Below, in pieces: positions 44,783 to 55,727 of a stretch of 64,000 nt of DNA. The stretch is taken from contig OX621163.1 in assembly GCA_951640195.1 (NCBI GenBank), forward strand, positions 1,984,001 to 2,048,000. Reading direction: 5' to 3'. A model generated the notes under the pieces. That model did no database searches and was not told the DNA's origin. It saw only the letters and a program-made list of their open reading frames with translations. The position numbers and the translations under genes were made by a program. The stretch comes from Porpolomopsis calyptriformis. Lineage: Eukaryota > Basidiomycota > Agaricomycetes > Agaricales > Hygrophoraceae. Within the stretch, counting starts at the first letter, position 1. Every line of letters starts with the position of its first letter.

Positions 44783-47155
44783 TTACATAGCCCATTTCTT
44801 TCCCTTCCCCTTCTTTTCTAACCCCTTTTCCATCCAAGCCATTAACCCATCCATCTGCTTGTCTGTCTTGGCCTGCGCTCTCCTCCAACCCTCCATCACC
44901 TCAGCTTCCCTCATAATGGCCTTTCAGACTGCATTCCGCTTCTCCTCCAACCCCACCGCCCAATCCTCTACTGCCTTCTCCATCTTTCCCCCAATCTCCC
45001 GAAGCTCTGAGAGCCTCTGGTGCCCTTCCCGCACTGTCCCACTGTCCACACTCACCTACTGTGCCCTCTTCCAGACCTGGGTGTCCATCTCCTCCTCACT
45101 CTCGCCCTCATCTCCACTCTGGTCTTCCTCACCCTCCAAATCCACCACTGTCACCTCCCTCACATTCCCCTTCATCTCCCTGGACCCTCGGACTTGCCTT
45201 ACCAGCCTTGGAACTAGCCTCGGAACCACTTTCGGAGGCTGCTTCTGCCTCAGCTTCACCTCTATGCTTGCCTTCCACTTCGACCCGCTAGACTTGGAAC
45301 ACGACGTGTGGTCCCACGCACATGGACCACATGCCCCACCTCCCGGATACTTGATGCATGGGACCAGCTGCTTGGCGCAGTGGTCGCATGCTGGCTCATG
45401 ACACTAAGACATGTATATTAGATCATACATGCTAATAAAAATAAAAAACGACACTTACCTGCATGACGGATTTGACCTGTCTGCCCTTCTTCAACATTTC
45501 CTCCCCCACCCCGACCTCATCCTCACTGTTCCCGATGCACTCCAATGTCTCCGTTGCTGTTCCCCCCCTCTCTGTCATTATGACTAAAGGCTCCTCTGAT
45601 GCCTTCAATCCAGCCCCCAGCATCTTCTCCCAGTGGGCCCTCTGTCATGATCCCAAACTGATTTGGTATCAAACTTAACCAAAGATCATGCATTTAGCAA
45701 GTAGCATCCATGGCTCAAATATCCTTCATCTTATCTTATCTTATCTTAGATAAGATATCACTGTCCCTCACATATTATCTTATCTCGGATAAGATACACT
45801 ACTATCTTTACCTATGCTATCTTATTATGGACAATAGCATTCTTCCCCATTGTTCTCTGAGTCAGAATGACTCATATCCCATTTGTCTATTGTTCTGTCA
45901 TCACTCCATTGTTCTCTGAGTCACTATGACTCATATTAATCTCCTCCATTATTCTCCTCATTGTCTGACTCAGAGTGAGTCACAATTCAAACTCCGCATT
46001 GTTCTTTTATCCATTGTTCTTATTTCCTATTGTTCTCATTGCCCATTGTTCTCAAACATATATAAAGGGCCCCCTTTTCACCAGTGAGGAGTTTAGTTCA
46101 CATTAAGTTCACCACCAGTTCACTTTTCCCCCACTTTATCCCCCCCTCCCCCCTCTTCCCTTGAACTCACCCCTAGTACTCAGTACCTAGTACTACCTCT
46201 TATTGATACTACTTGTCTGTAGTCAATACATCCAATCTAGTCTAGTCTATTAAGCTTATACCCTGTGTGATTTCGCCTAAGCCCTCTTACGTTAAGAACC
46301 AACTTAGGAATCACCCCTTGACATTTTCTGTAAGTTGAAGATAGCCATCGTGGACTATCTTATCTTACTTCAGCCCCTGCTTATTCATCACATTCTCTAA
46401 GTCTCAGTCCTTATTGGAGAGACCTCACTGTGATACGTATTCTTCTAAGTCAGCTGTTGACTTCATTCTTGTTCTCCCAGTCAATACTATCCATTGAGTT
46501 TGGATAGCCTGTTCATCTGTACATCCTAGCCAAGGATTACTCAAGCCCCATCAAAGGAGGAAGTGTCCATTACTCAATCAACTCACATCTCCCCTGAACA
46601 ACTAGGACCTACTTGATTGACGTATAACTCCAGTAGTTCTAGAAGTGAAGTATTTATATTTCACCTGATACCTCGCTTGTTCAACCTACTCCCACTTCTC
46701 CTTCTCCTCTTCCTCAATCCTCCTCTCCTCCTCTGTCTTTTCTGTCATCTTCTCCACTGTCTCCTTAGCCTCCCACCTCTCCTCCATGATTGCCTCAGCC
46801 CGTGCCTCCTCCTCTATCACCCTCTCCTTCTCCTCCATCGCCTTCCTTTCCACCTTCCACTCCTCCCCGTGCTTCTCATACACCTTGCTTATCTCTTCTG
46901 CGAGATCCTCCACCACTTGGGGAATCTCCTCCCCACCCTCTATCATCTCCAGAAGCCTTACTAAAAAGTTTGTCTGCACAAACTGATCAGTACAGCATCT
47001 AAACCATCAAAAAGAAGACTTACTGCATGATCCGTGTTCTCCAGCACCCAGGTATCATACCTGGAGCTTTCTGGCCCCCCAGGATAGAGGACCGACGCGT
47101 CTTGAAGCTTGATAACCAGACTCTTGAAGTCTGTCAGTTCATTGTCATTGGACAT
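44783..47155 (-). pseudogene. Gene L, coiled-coil protein with paired cysteine clusters, split by LTR C2
   Basis: Reads leftward from ATG 47155: exon 1 47155-47024 (MSNDNELTDFKSLV..., SRYDTWVLENTDHA), a short intron, then a Glu/Lys/Arg-rich coiled coil to 46675. After LTR C2 and one CCTC copy are removed, the frame reads on without a shift (EQAR|AHWEKMLGAG). A TAG just before the LTR (about 46682-46684) is the one stop seen there. Further exons encode ACDHCAKQLVPCIKYPGGGAC and GPCAWDHTSC, i.e. CX2CX6C plus CX2CX6C, then a basic segment (KLRQKQPPKVV), an acidic stretch and a helical C-terminus ending GKGKKWAM at TAA 44783-44785. The plan resembles gene I. Splice sites in the 3' half are not all settled. 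Confidence 0.55.
45643..46670 (+). mobile_element. Solo LTR C2 inside gene L
   Basis: 1,028 bp, same ends as C1 (TGTCATGATCCC...CACCTGATA), flanked by CCTC at 45639-45642 and 46671-46674. It keeps the three paired TGASTCA blocks, the TATA box and the left TTATCT/AGATAA repeats. Sequence identity to C1 is very high by eye, with only scattered changes, so it is among the younger insertions here. Confidence 0.9.
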
Positions 47156-48227
47156 CCTCAATGTTAACATTCAAGTTTGAAAATGGTGACACATCACATA
47201 CAGTCACACATAAAAGCAGTCAACAAAATCACATGACTCGATTCTACTCTCATACCAACCGGGGATGGCTGGTATCTAACCACCCCAGATATGTAGGAGA
47301 TCCATCCTCCCTATGAATGGAAAACCTTTCCATCACAAATGAGCTCAACCTCACCAAATCCGTATACACATATCCCAAAAACCTGACCCTTCCAACTTTC
47401 CAATAAAACATTCTGAAAACATCTGCCTCTAACTGGAAGACTTCCAAAAACACGAACTCCTTTGGAAACACCTCCAAACAATCAGAAAGTCTCTTTTCTT
47501 TGTTTTCCTTATCTTATCTACCTTATCCTATCTTCCTTTCACCTATCTACCTAATTTCTACTCACATACTCTCACAAAGGAACTATCCTTTGTACACTTA
47601 CCTACAAAGAAAGTTCCTTTATTCACCTCCTCTATATATATCAAGTAGATAATCACTAAAGAAGACAGACACACCTTCCCCAATACATACTTTCCCTTCT
47701 TACCCAATATATCAAGCCTTCATAAGCTTGAAACCCCTATCCATCATCATCTGATTACTGAAACAGTTCCTACATGTTCCGATACCCCTTGGACAAATGA
47801 GAGGAATCTCCCTCAAGATCCCTCACACCTTCTACATCGTATTCAGACCTAAGTCTGATTCCTCATTAGATACCCCAATAACTAGGACTCGAGACCATCA
47901 TCATCATCTTGGATAGAGTACTCGGAAGTAAAACCATCTCGACAACAACCAGTTTATAACATTATCATTATCTTGGACAGAGCACTCTGAAGTAAAACCA
48001 TCTTGACAATGACTAGTTTATAACAGTAGGTGATAGTACATATATAGTCTTATACCTATTCTGGCTTATTTGGGGTAATAGCCTGGATTAATGCCAGCAT
48101 ATAGGCATGTGGCTGTGCTGTACATATATAAACCCAAGGGCAATTCCAATATTACCCTCTGTGCTATTTTACCCCATCTTTTAGGTTATGAGCCCTGCAT
48201 AACCACTAGCAGTTGTGTAAGCTGAAC
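47156..48227 (+). other. Stretch without recognisable genes
   Basis: About 1.07 kb, AT-rich, with pyrimidine-rich runs, a TATATATA near 47631 and a second short direct repeat around 47900-48020 (CTTGGA(T/C)AGAG...GAAGTAAAACCATC, twice about 75 bp apart). It may be the remains of an LTR or the upstream region of gene L, but no ends or coding frame can be supported. Confidence 0.4.
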
Positions 48228-49138
48228 TTAGTATTGCCACTGCTCAGCTCAGCTCAGCTTTTGCTCCGCTTCTGCAGCTTTGCCAAATCAAGAAAGCCAA
48301 GCGGAGCTAAACTGTGTTCAAGCAGCTCAAGCCACAGCTTGAGGTCTTGTTTTGGGATATGGTAACTGGCTGTCAGAAACCTATAAGCAATAATAGTGTA
48401 GTGTACTTCATCATGCTTAGTGGCCTTTTCAACTTATTTACAGCTGTAATGTGCCACAGATATTAGCCACAAAAAAATGTCGACAAGTGTGAGTGACCCA
48501 CCATCACTGTGATTTCTGTCACAATTTTGTCGGGAAGACCACTTGTGTGATCAACCTTAAATCCATAAGGTAGATATTCAACTACAGAGTACTTGTGGGG
48601 TATATTTAGCATATTCATGGAAATTGTGGTCTCAAAAGTGTTTGAAGCACTTATTCCTGTTTTGGTGTGCAGCTATCTATGAGGGACCAAACTGGACAAA
48701 AACTAAAAGTTGTTAATTTTGCATGTCTAAAATTACCAAAAAAGGCAATCTCCCATGCCCTCCCACAGGATCCTGCAGGAAATGTGCGGGATCCTGCAGG
48801 AGAGTGTGGGAGAGTGCAGGAGAGTGCAGGATCCTGCAGGAGGGCACAGGAGATTGCCTTTTTTGGTAATTTTAGACATGCAAAATTGACAACTTTTAGT
48901 TTTTGTCCAGTTTGGTCCCTCATAAGCTATCAGCTTGAGCTATAGCTTAGCTGCTTGAGCTGGCCTTATGAAGCTTCGCTCAGCTCAGCTCAAATTCAGC
49001 TCTGCTTGATTGGCTAGCAGCTTTTGAGCAGAGCCACAGCAACACTAGCTGAACTGCAAGTCAATTGTCCCAATTTGGAAGTAAGCCAGCTCAGCCCAAC
49101 GGCTGAGCCGTAACCGGACCGAGCCGTGGCAACACTAA
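48228..49138. mobile_element. Decayed inverted-repeat element
   Basis: The left end TTAGTATTGCCACTGCTC (48228-48245) is matched by the inverted right end GAGCCGTGGCAACACTAA (49121-49138), 16 of 18 positions. Just inside are AGCTC-rich stretches at both ends (48243-48265 and 48975-48990). A second right-type end, GAGCCACAGCAACACTA, lies at 49031-49047, so ends may be duplicated or nested. No transposase is visible. A MITE is inserted in it. Confidence 0.5.
48680..48922. mobile_element. MITE with long inverted repeats and TA flanks
   Basis: 243 bp starting TGAGGGACCAAACTGGAC and ending GTCCAGTTTGGTCCCTCA. The terminal inverted repeats extend about 75 bp with only a few mismatches. TA at 48678-48679 and 48923-48924 fits the target of Tc1/mariner-type transposases. 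The centre holds several GGATCCTGCAGG copies. No coding capacity. Confidence 0.8.
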
Positions 49139-49215
49139 TTTGTCGATTTGTCGAGATAAGATAAGAAATTGTAAGCAAATTCTCACGCCACACCGACACC
49201 GTTGCCCCTCCAAAG

Positions 49216-50988
49216 ATGTCGACTATCGCACCTTCACATCTACGTGCTCCCATTGACGATAATGATCCCGCTGCCAATGTAATCTCCTCTGCCGATTCAA
49301 CCACGTCGCAAGAAGCCGAAGATGAGATGGAATTCAATGCTGGGTGGCCGCAACGCCATTTGCCACACGTTCCTTTACGTCCATTCCGCAACCAAGTTGG
49401 TGGACACAGAGCGATATATAAATTCACAAAACGGGCTGTATGCAAAGTGCGTACCATGTCAATCGTTGCTTTCAGCCTCGACTTACTGCTTCTAGCCTCT
49501 TGTCTCACGGGAAAATCGATTCTACGAATCAGTAGAGCGTGAAGCCCCCCCATTGTTGGCATATATTCCCCGATATCTGGGTGTCATGCTTGTAACTCAG
49601 AGACCGGAAGCTGTCCGCGATCGCACTCTCCGCGTTCGTCGTGTACACAGCGAGTCGGTACTTGCTAATGCTGAAAGTTCAAAAGCTTTGTCGCCCGAGT
49701 TGCAGAAAAATAAGGAGAGGATGAGAGCCCTGGATGCAGATTTGCAAGGCGACCCGTTACCCCCTTCTTTCAGTCGTCTACGAAGTCGTTCGCGGTCTCT
49801 CGATTCTTCAAAAATGCCACCCCATTCGCCAGTGTCGGATTCTACGATTAACTCTTCTTCCGCGGAAAAGGCAGACCCACCAGCAACTCGCCAGCATCAA
49901 TTCATCCTGATGGAAGACCTGACGGGTCGTCTCAAGCACTCCTGCGTGATAGATCTCAAGATGGGGACGCGCCAACACGGAATAGACGCGACGCCTATGA
50001 AGAAAAAAAGCCAGCGTAAAAAATGTGAGCGAACAACCAGCAAGTCTCTAGGCGTGAGGGTATGTGGGATGCAGGTGAGCAAAACTTTTTCATCTCATGC
50101 TCCGCTCTTTGTGGTCATTTCTCTACTGCCTCACAATCGAAACTCACTCGCGTTGGATAGGTTTGGAATTCGGTGACGCGATCCTATACCGTTCAGGACA
50201 AGTACAAGGGGAGAGAAGTCCTTCCCAACGAGTTTGCCTCTGTGCTGGCATCGTTTCTCCACGATGGTGAACGACTATTACTATACCATATCCCCTTTCT
50301 TCTCCACAAGTTGTATGACTTGGCGGGTATCATCAATCGTCTGAAGGGATACCGCTTTTACGGATGCAGCCTTTTGTTGATCTACGACGGAGACCGGGAG
50401 GCTCAAGAAACCTTCCGGTCATCGGTCCTTGAAAAACCATGGGCGCCTAGCAAAAGAGGAGAGTCTTTGGAACGTCACGCATCGCAATCGAAATCGGAGA
50501 GCAAACTGGATAGACCAATCTTGCGGCATTCGTATAGTGAGGATTTCCTGGTGGGTCCCGTTGCCAAGCGTTGTGGTCATCGACGGAAGCGCGGCGAAGT
50601 TAGCGTTCGTGTCGTTGACTTTGCCCGCACGACGACTGGGAAAGACTGGATCTCGTACCCGGCCGTTGTCGATCGCAGTGCCATCCAAGAACTGACGGAA
50701 AGTGACCCTGGCTATCGATCGGACATCGACCCGAACACTGGCCTTATATACGCACGATTTCCGCCACAGTATCCAAAACAGCCAGATCGCGGCTTTCTTT
50801 TCGGGCTACAGAGTTTAGCTAATACTCTGGAGCAGATATGGAATGAAGAGCGGATCAAAGCGTCCCACGATGATCCTTCTGCTGCTGCTCGACATCTCCC
50901 CACTCTGCCTACAGATGGGAAGGAAATATTTGACGAGATTTTCGGCGGTTCGGGAGCGGATGAGGATTCTGGAATGATATCAGCTTAG
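49216..50988 (+). CDS. KCS1: Inositol hexakisphosphate kinase (KCS1 type)
   Basis: Exons 49216-49446, 49496-50074 and 50161-50988 total 1,638 nt, 545 residues. The protein phosphorylates InsP6 to the pyrophosphate 5-InsP7, a signal in phosphate and energy control. Near residue 250 is the PxxxDxKxG-type signature of the inositol polyphosphate kinase family, here [14 protein letters not shown], followed by a basic segment and [11 protein letters not shown]. The [11 protein letters not shown] strand resembles the SSLL motif. [10 protein letters not shown], near residue 425, is the metal-binding DFA motif, and the usual [11 protein letters not shown] follows near the end. The N-terminal [12 protein letters not shown] segment is also typical. 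It is shorter than yeast Kcs1, which has a long extra N-terminus. The ATG is the first in frame after the transposon region; 77 bp separate it from the last repeat. Confidence 0.93.
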
Positions 50989-51199
50989 CTCTCTCACCTC
51001 TAGTCCGCTCTCTGGCTTCATTCATTCATATTTGTTGGTCCGTCATGTTCCCCTCACAATATCATGATCCATTATCACAAGCATTTCGCTCGTCTGTTTT
51101 CTTGTATACTATACATCTCATTATCCAGGACTAATGGGTCAGAGTCGCCACAAGCCAGGCTACCTGAGAGGGCAATAATTGATCGAGGGGTTTCCGACC

Positions 51200-51544
51200 T
51201 TACTCCTCCTGTTGAACGTATCGATGACGGATGTCTTTCCATTGCCTCTGATAGACGTGTCATGGGAAGCGGGGCTGGAAGGCCAGCAAAACAACGCACC
51301 CCTTTGTTCCAATAATCGTAGAAGGAGGTGATACCGATATCAAACCCGACTCCGAACGCAAAGGCGCCTGCGAAGATGGATGTTACGAAAACACCTGGTC
51401 GGAGAACATGGTCAACGGCGGTCAGCCCCGTTTAATGATCAAACTCACTGTTACGCTTCACTAGCGCGTTGTAGAATGTGTTGGCAAGCTGTTAATGCAG
51501 AAATGAGAGGATGAAAAGGTGAGATGGTGAATACTGACCGACAT
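51200..51544 (-). CDS. QCR9: Cytochrome bc1 complex subunit 9
   Basis: Four exons on the - strand: 51544-51539, 51488-51449, 51394-51300 and 51247-51200, totalling 189 nt (62 residues). The first exon is only 6 nt (Met-Ser). The protein is the small single-span subunit of mitochondrial complex III: an N-terminal NTFYNALVKRNS segment, then a hydrophobic helix (VFVTSIFAGAFAFGVGFD), then ITSFYDYWNKG and a basic tail (QWKDIRHRY). All introns are GT-AG, 49-54 bp, and frames join exactly. It is too small and fragmented for an ORF search. It is divergent from the uS11m gene with 36 bp between start codons. Length and motifs match the family. Confidence 0.93.
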
Positions 51545-51580
51545 GGTCGAGGTGTACTCGGAGTTTGAAAAGGAAGTGTA

Positions 51581-52189
51581 ATGAATTTAGTCTCAACCGT
51601 CTTTCGGCGATCGATATTGGTTACAGCTCGGCCTCGGTTGGTGGCAAAGTCCTCGAGTATACCATACGAGAGCAAAGTTTTGTCCCCGGATGATGACCGT
51701 TTAGACGAAGATTGGGAGGACCCAGATCCCCCTTCCGCGCCAGAAGGTTCATCGTACGCCCCACCTCAAACGCCAGGTACTAGTAATCCAATAACCGCGG
51801 TCCGCGTCCGAGCATTCCAACCACTAAAATACCGCCTTCACGTTCACTCGACGCGAAACAATACCATCACGACATTTACACGACCTGATGGCGGAACCGT
51901 CGCTTGGTTCTCCGGGGGCTCGTGTGGGTTCAAGAAGGGGAATCGGGCGAGCTACGAGGCGGGGTACCAATGTGCCGTCAAGATCTTTGAGAGGATTACA
52001 AAGGAGGCGGAAGCGGGGCGTATGGTGGTCGAGCTGTTTTTTAAGGGCTTTGGACAGGGAAGAGAAGCCTTGTATCGGGCTCTGTTGTCGACTGAAGGAG
52101 AGTCGGTGCGGCCCCTGGTGGTGAGCATTACGGATCGAACGCCCATCAAGATCGGAGGCACGAGGGCACCGAAGATGAGGAGACTGTAG
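51581..52189 (+). CDS. Mitochondrial ribosomal protein uS11m
   Basis: An uninterrupted frame of 202 residues. The N-terminal 75 residues are a presequence-like Arg/Ser part followed by an acidic, proline-rich linker. The S11 domain starts near residue 80: LHVHSTRNNTITTFTRPDG, then SGGSCGFKKGNRASYEAG, VELFFKGFGQGREAL and VSITDRTPIKIGGTRAPKMRRL at the C-terminus. These are hallmarks of S11, which sits on the small-subunit platform and contacts the 3' part of the small rRNA. The yeast counterpart is called MRPS18. The divergent neighbour QCR9 is also a mitochondrial protein, so a shared promoter could co-express them (inference). Confidence 0.92.
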   Translation: MNLVSTVFRRSILVTARPRLVAKSSSIPYESKVLSPDDDRLDEDWEDPDPPSAPEGSSYAPPQTPGTSNPITAVRVRAFQPLKYRLHVHSTRNNTITTFTRPDGGTVAWFSGGSCGFKKGNRASYEAGYQCAVKIFERITKEAEAGRMVVELFFKGFGQGREALYRALLSTEGESVRPLVVSITDRTPIKIGGTRAPKMRRL

Positions 52190-52369
52190 CGGTAAGTAAA
52201 CTTGTTTTCGAGAATTGGCATAGGTCTTGATTCGAGGTGTTAAAGGCGGTCCCCCTCTTGCGGTGGTATTTAATTCCGAATTTATAGTACGTACAATACA
52301 GTACAACCGTGTCGACTTGATAGTATCAGTCTACCATTCGATCTCGTGACCCGAAGTCCAAACTTGCAG

Positions 52370-53588
52370 ATGAACGACAAAGAAGACGACGATTCCGGTC
52401 GTGAATGGACAGAGTCTCGTGCCAAAAGACGACGACTCGTCACTCCTCCTGATGGGTTTCACAAACAAACCCGGGTTCTCAGGATCCCAGCCCAGGAGTT
52501 CACATCTGCATTCGATCATTTACCATCCAGACTGCCATCTTCTTCCAACGCTACCCGTCGAGACCATCCCGGTGACCAACCATCAGAGCGTCCCGAAAGC
52601 TCATCACGAACCGTCCGTCGTCTTAAACCTCCGATGCTAGTCCAGCCCCAAGCGAAACCCCAAGCGGGCCAACCCAAGAAACGAACAACACCAATATCAT
52701 CCTACCAGCCCATTCTCGGCTCATCTCGGGAATGTGCGGCAGAATGGTCCCCGCCCCCGCTACGAAAGTTGCCGCCACGTCTACCACCTCCATTGCCAAG
52801 CAAGACCACCCTCTTGAAACCTCTACCCCCGCCAGTTTTCGAAAGCCACACTTCTACAACAAAAGAAATGAAGACGATCTTCACCACCCGAGTCGCTCGT
52901 GCTACGGACCCAATGACAGAGAGCGGCCACGCAGAATTACTTTCTATACTTTCACACGACCAGCTTCGTCCCCCTTCATCCCCGGTTCGCGAACTCAATC
53001 GCGGGATACTCCCGAGCCCAGAGAAAGCGGCCAAAGGGAAGGGTCCCAGATTTCTTCGGTACCCTGCCATACTTGAATATCTGCTCAAATATTTACTCTT
53101 ATGTCCCTAGAAATGGCTTGGCTGAACGTGCCAGCCAGATACTCACCAAATCACACACTGCTTTCACATTGTGGCAAAAGGAAACGGAGAATTTATCGGC
53201 AGTTCGCCGTTTAACACCTGATCTGCGTCTTCTCGTCACAAAAGTGTTGCATGTTTCCAAACCTGATCGTTTTCGATCCCCTTCTGTTCAGCGATCCAGA
53301 GTTGCTCTCTGTCGCCTGCTATATGCTAAGCACTCCAGCGACATGATCAAAGAAGAAACCTACATTCTCTTGCTATCCTCATCCTCCGTTGCGTCGGACA
53401 CTCATGTCAGCGTTCCGGAGGAAGTAGAAGCGGACCGAGAACTCTGGGTGTGGCAACCCTGGTACCAGGTTGATCTCTCTTGTAATATCCCTCTTGAGGT
53501 CAATGACTCCACAAATGACAAGCAGCCCAACTTGGGCAATACTTCGGTTGCTCTGCTCTGCTCCCGTTTCTTGGTCGACAGGACGTGA
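52370..53588 (+). CDS. Hypothetical protein, proline-rich N-terminus and helical C-terminus
   Basis: Exons 52370-53058 and 53111-53588 join in frame to 388 residues. The intron is 52 bp with GT-AG ends. The ATG at 52370 is the first in frame. Residues 1-220 are basic and rich in Pro, Ser and Arg, including a KRRR stretch near residue 20 that could be a nuclear signal and a run of short proline-rich pieces. The C-terminal 160 residues look folded: ASQILTKSHTAFTLWQKET, then LRLLVTKVLHVSKPDRFRSP, a Cys-Arg-Leu-Leu helix, and an end with WVWQPWYQVDL. I do not recognise a family. It follows uS11m in the same direction, 180 bp later. Confidence 0.7.
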
Positions 53589-53785
53589 GATTCGTCTGTT
53601 TGCCGTGCCTCTGCTCCACAAACTTCAAGCATCGAGCCCACAGCTAGTGACAAACCGTCTACCGAATCATGATACAATCTACTAGGATCGCTTTCTCTCC
53701 TTTCTACTTGTAATGTCACGTAGTTAAACGGCGTGCTGCACGTGACAATATATAAGGGCGCGTTCACCTCGATTTTTGGGGCGAC

Positions 53786-54609
53786 ATGGCCAGCACCCGA
53801 CGTGTACAAGCACACAAAGGCAAAAGGGTGGCTACCGAAGTTGGCGATGATAATTTGCTGGCCAGTCTATCTCACTCTGGGAGTAGTGACGATGCTGCGT
53901 GAGTAACAGCTTCAACCCATAATTCAGTCCCACCTCATCAATTATAGAATGCGAGCTGCGGTGGAGGAACAGATGAAAGGTGTGTTCAGACCATCAGTTT
54001 ACCCTCTGTCCTCGTCTAAACCGGTGCAGCATCTTGGGAGAAAAGGAGAAAAGAGAAGGAACAAAAGTTTTTACAAACTGTCGAAAAGGAAATCCAAAAA
54101 ATTGTTCGAGCCTAACGTCTGAACGCCAACTACCATTCTCACCTTGTCGTTACTAGATCGCCTCCGGGTCAACCAAGATAGCGGGTATGATGCAAAATAT
54201 GTGAGTTCGCGTTCACCTCGATAGCTAAGGTCCAGAGACTCGAAGTCAGTTAGGGATAACGTTTATTCGAACGCCACTCTCGATTATGCTGCGTCGGAAG
54301 ACGTTATCCGCGGACTCTGGCTTCGGATTGAACAGGAGCAACGGACGGTTCAGGTTTGGTTCCCTCCTTCCGTCTTGATGTGAGAAAGAACACCTACATT
54401 CGACTCAGAACGTAGTCGAAGAATGTCTCCGGAGAGAGATAGAGTGTGTCAAGGACACAGAAAATGGCCAGATTCAAGGCATGGCTCAAGCAAAGGAAGC
54501 TTACGAAGGTGTGGAAGGGCCTGATCTTTCCATATTTTTCAGACCACTAACGACCTGCTCCTTAGATTCCCAAACGATCATATCCTCCCTCAGATCCTCC
54601 AAGGATTGA
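53786..54609 (+). CDS. Small coiled-coil protein, seven exons
   Basis: Proposed exons: 53786-53898, 53948-53979, 54030-54103, 54157-54200, 54236-54353, 54409-54508 and 54566-54609, total 525 nt, 174 residues. The frame is kept across all six junctions. The N-terminus is basic (STRRVQAHKGKR), then a Ser/Asp-rich linker, then heptad-like helices (MRAAVEEQMKASWEKRRKEK; GLWLRIEQEQRTVQ; VVEECLRREIECVKDTENG). The third donor (GTTCGA) is weak and could be placed elsewhere. I do not recognise the family; small size, basic tail and coiled coils are seen in many complex subunits (for example kinetochore or recombination factors), but nothing specific supports one. Confidence 0.55.
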
Positions 54610-54893
54610 TCTTCTCCACTAACCCTGGCTGACCGTTGTCCCAACTTCGTTTCAGTCTTTCTTGTTGCAATGTCAATTTGCGACGGTGTTTGTAGACAGC
54701 CACGATGGGATATTACCTGTCGTCGGGCTATTACCTTGCCCCTGTATAATGCACGTGAGTTAAGTGGTGCGATCGGAAACCCAAGTCGGGGTGTTGGCAG
54801 ACGACGACTGATTAAGAGATGCACAGCGATGTTTGTACAAGTAGCCTGAATCATGCATCACAATTTCATAGCAAATAGTCTACTCCATCCTAT

Positions 54894-55659
54894 CTAATTG
54901 ATGCCAGTAGCGGAAAAATGGGGATCCATGGCAAATCTCTGATATTTCGGTCTGTCCAATGAGTTCAATGCCACATGCTTGTCCGTTTCAATGTCCTCTA
55001 TCAGGGCCTCTACAAGACGGTGATCAACTGGTGGATGAAATCGAACAGAGATCCGTACCTCGAGATGTATAATCTAGCTCGGGGCGAATGTAACCTAACA
55101 CGACAGCTTTCATCTCATGCCCGTAAAAATCCATGGTAAATTCATGCATGATGTGGATTTCCTTTTGGGAAGAAAATAAGTTTGAGAGAGACATGGGGTT
55201 TTCAACTTGAACGTACCGCTGATAACCGCTCATTCTTGTAAAATGGATTCCATCCAAGACTCATCACCATCGGTTGGACTAAAATGTCATCCCCAGACAA
55301 GGTGGGGGTGCCATCCTGGAGAGGCAATACCTGTGCATAACCATAGTAGACACCCGTCTGCACCGCTGAGCTTATGGGGCATATTGAATCATCTGGGAGA
55401 TTTGCTGTGGGAATGGTCATGAATGCAAGGCCAAGCTCAGTTAAAAATATGATAGACCGGTAGGGCAACCCAAGTCCTTCCCTCCCCTTCCAAAGCCACG
55501 CTGGACTGGGCCGGACAGAGCGATTGGAAACGGCGGCTCCGGGGAATCTGGACCAACAATTTGTGGTCTGTTCTTTCGGAAGGCGCAGGTTGCGAGTGGA
55601 GCGGTTGGGCGTTCGTGAATCGCAGCAGCGACCTGTTCTGCAGCGATGGTGGGTTCCAT
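54894..55659 (-). CDS. FMN1: Riboflavin kinase
   Basis: Exons 55659-55458, 55404-55217, 55161-55059 and 55009-54894 total 609 nt, 202 residues. The enzyme makes FMN from riboflavin and ATP. Signature parts: [24 protein letters not shown] (quoted here only as landmarks: [14 protein letters not shown]), in which PTAN binds nucleotide and metal; [25 protein letters not shown]; then the catalytic Glu region [23 protein letters not shown]. The PTAN motif is assembled across the first intron. Length matches monofunctional fungal flavokinases. The frame joins exactly at all three introns (53, 55 and 49 bp). It is divergent from TAF8, with 68 bp between start codons. Confidence 0.94.
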
Positions 55660-55727
55660 GGTAGCGATTCGTCCCCGAAGGCGCGAATCGGATGCTTGGT
55701 GATCATGATTAGTCAGTCAACCCAGTC

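Noticed and set aside
46617..46964. Leu/Pro-rich open frame on the + strand
   Set aside because: Antisense shadow of the coiled coil of gene L.
1..48000. Classical RIP (C to T at CpA)
   Set aside because: Differences between copies fall mainly at CpG with both TG and CA products; the CpA preference is not apparent by eye. A dinucleotide count is needed to be certain.
54501..54854. 117-codon - strand frame between the coiled-coil gene and FMN1
   Set aside because: It overlaps two exons of the + strand gene, has no recognisable motif, and no introns or partner support it.
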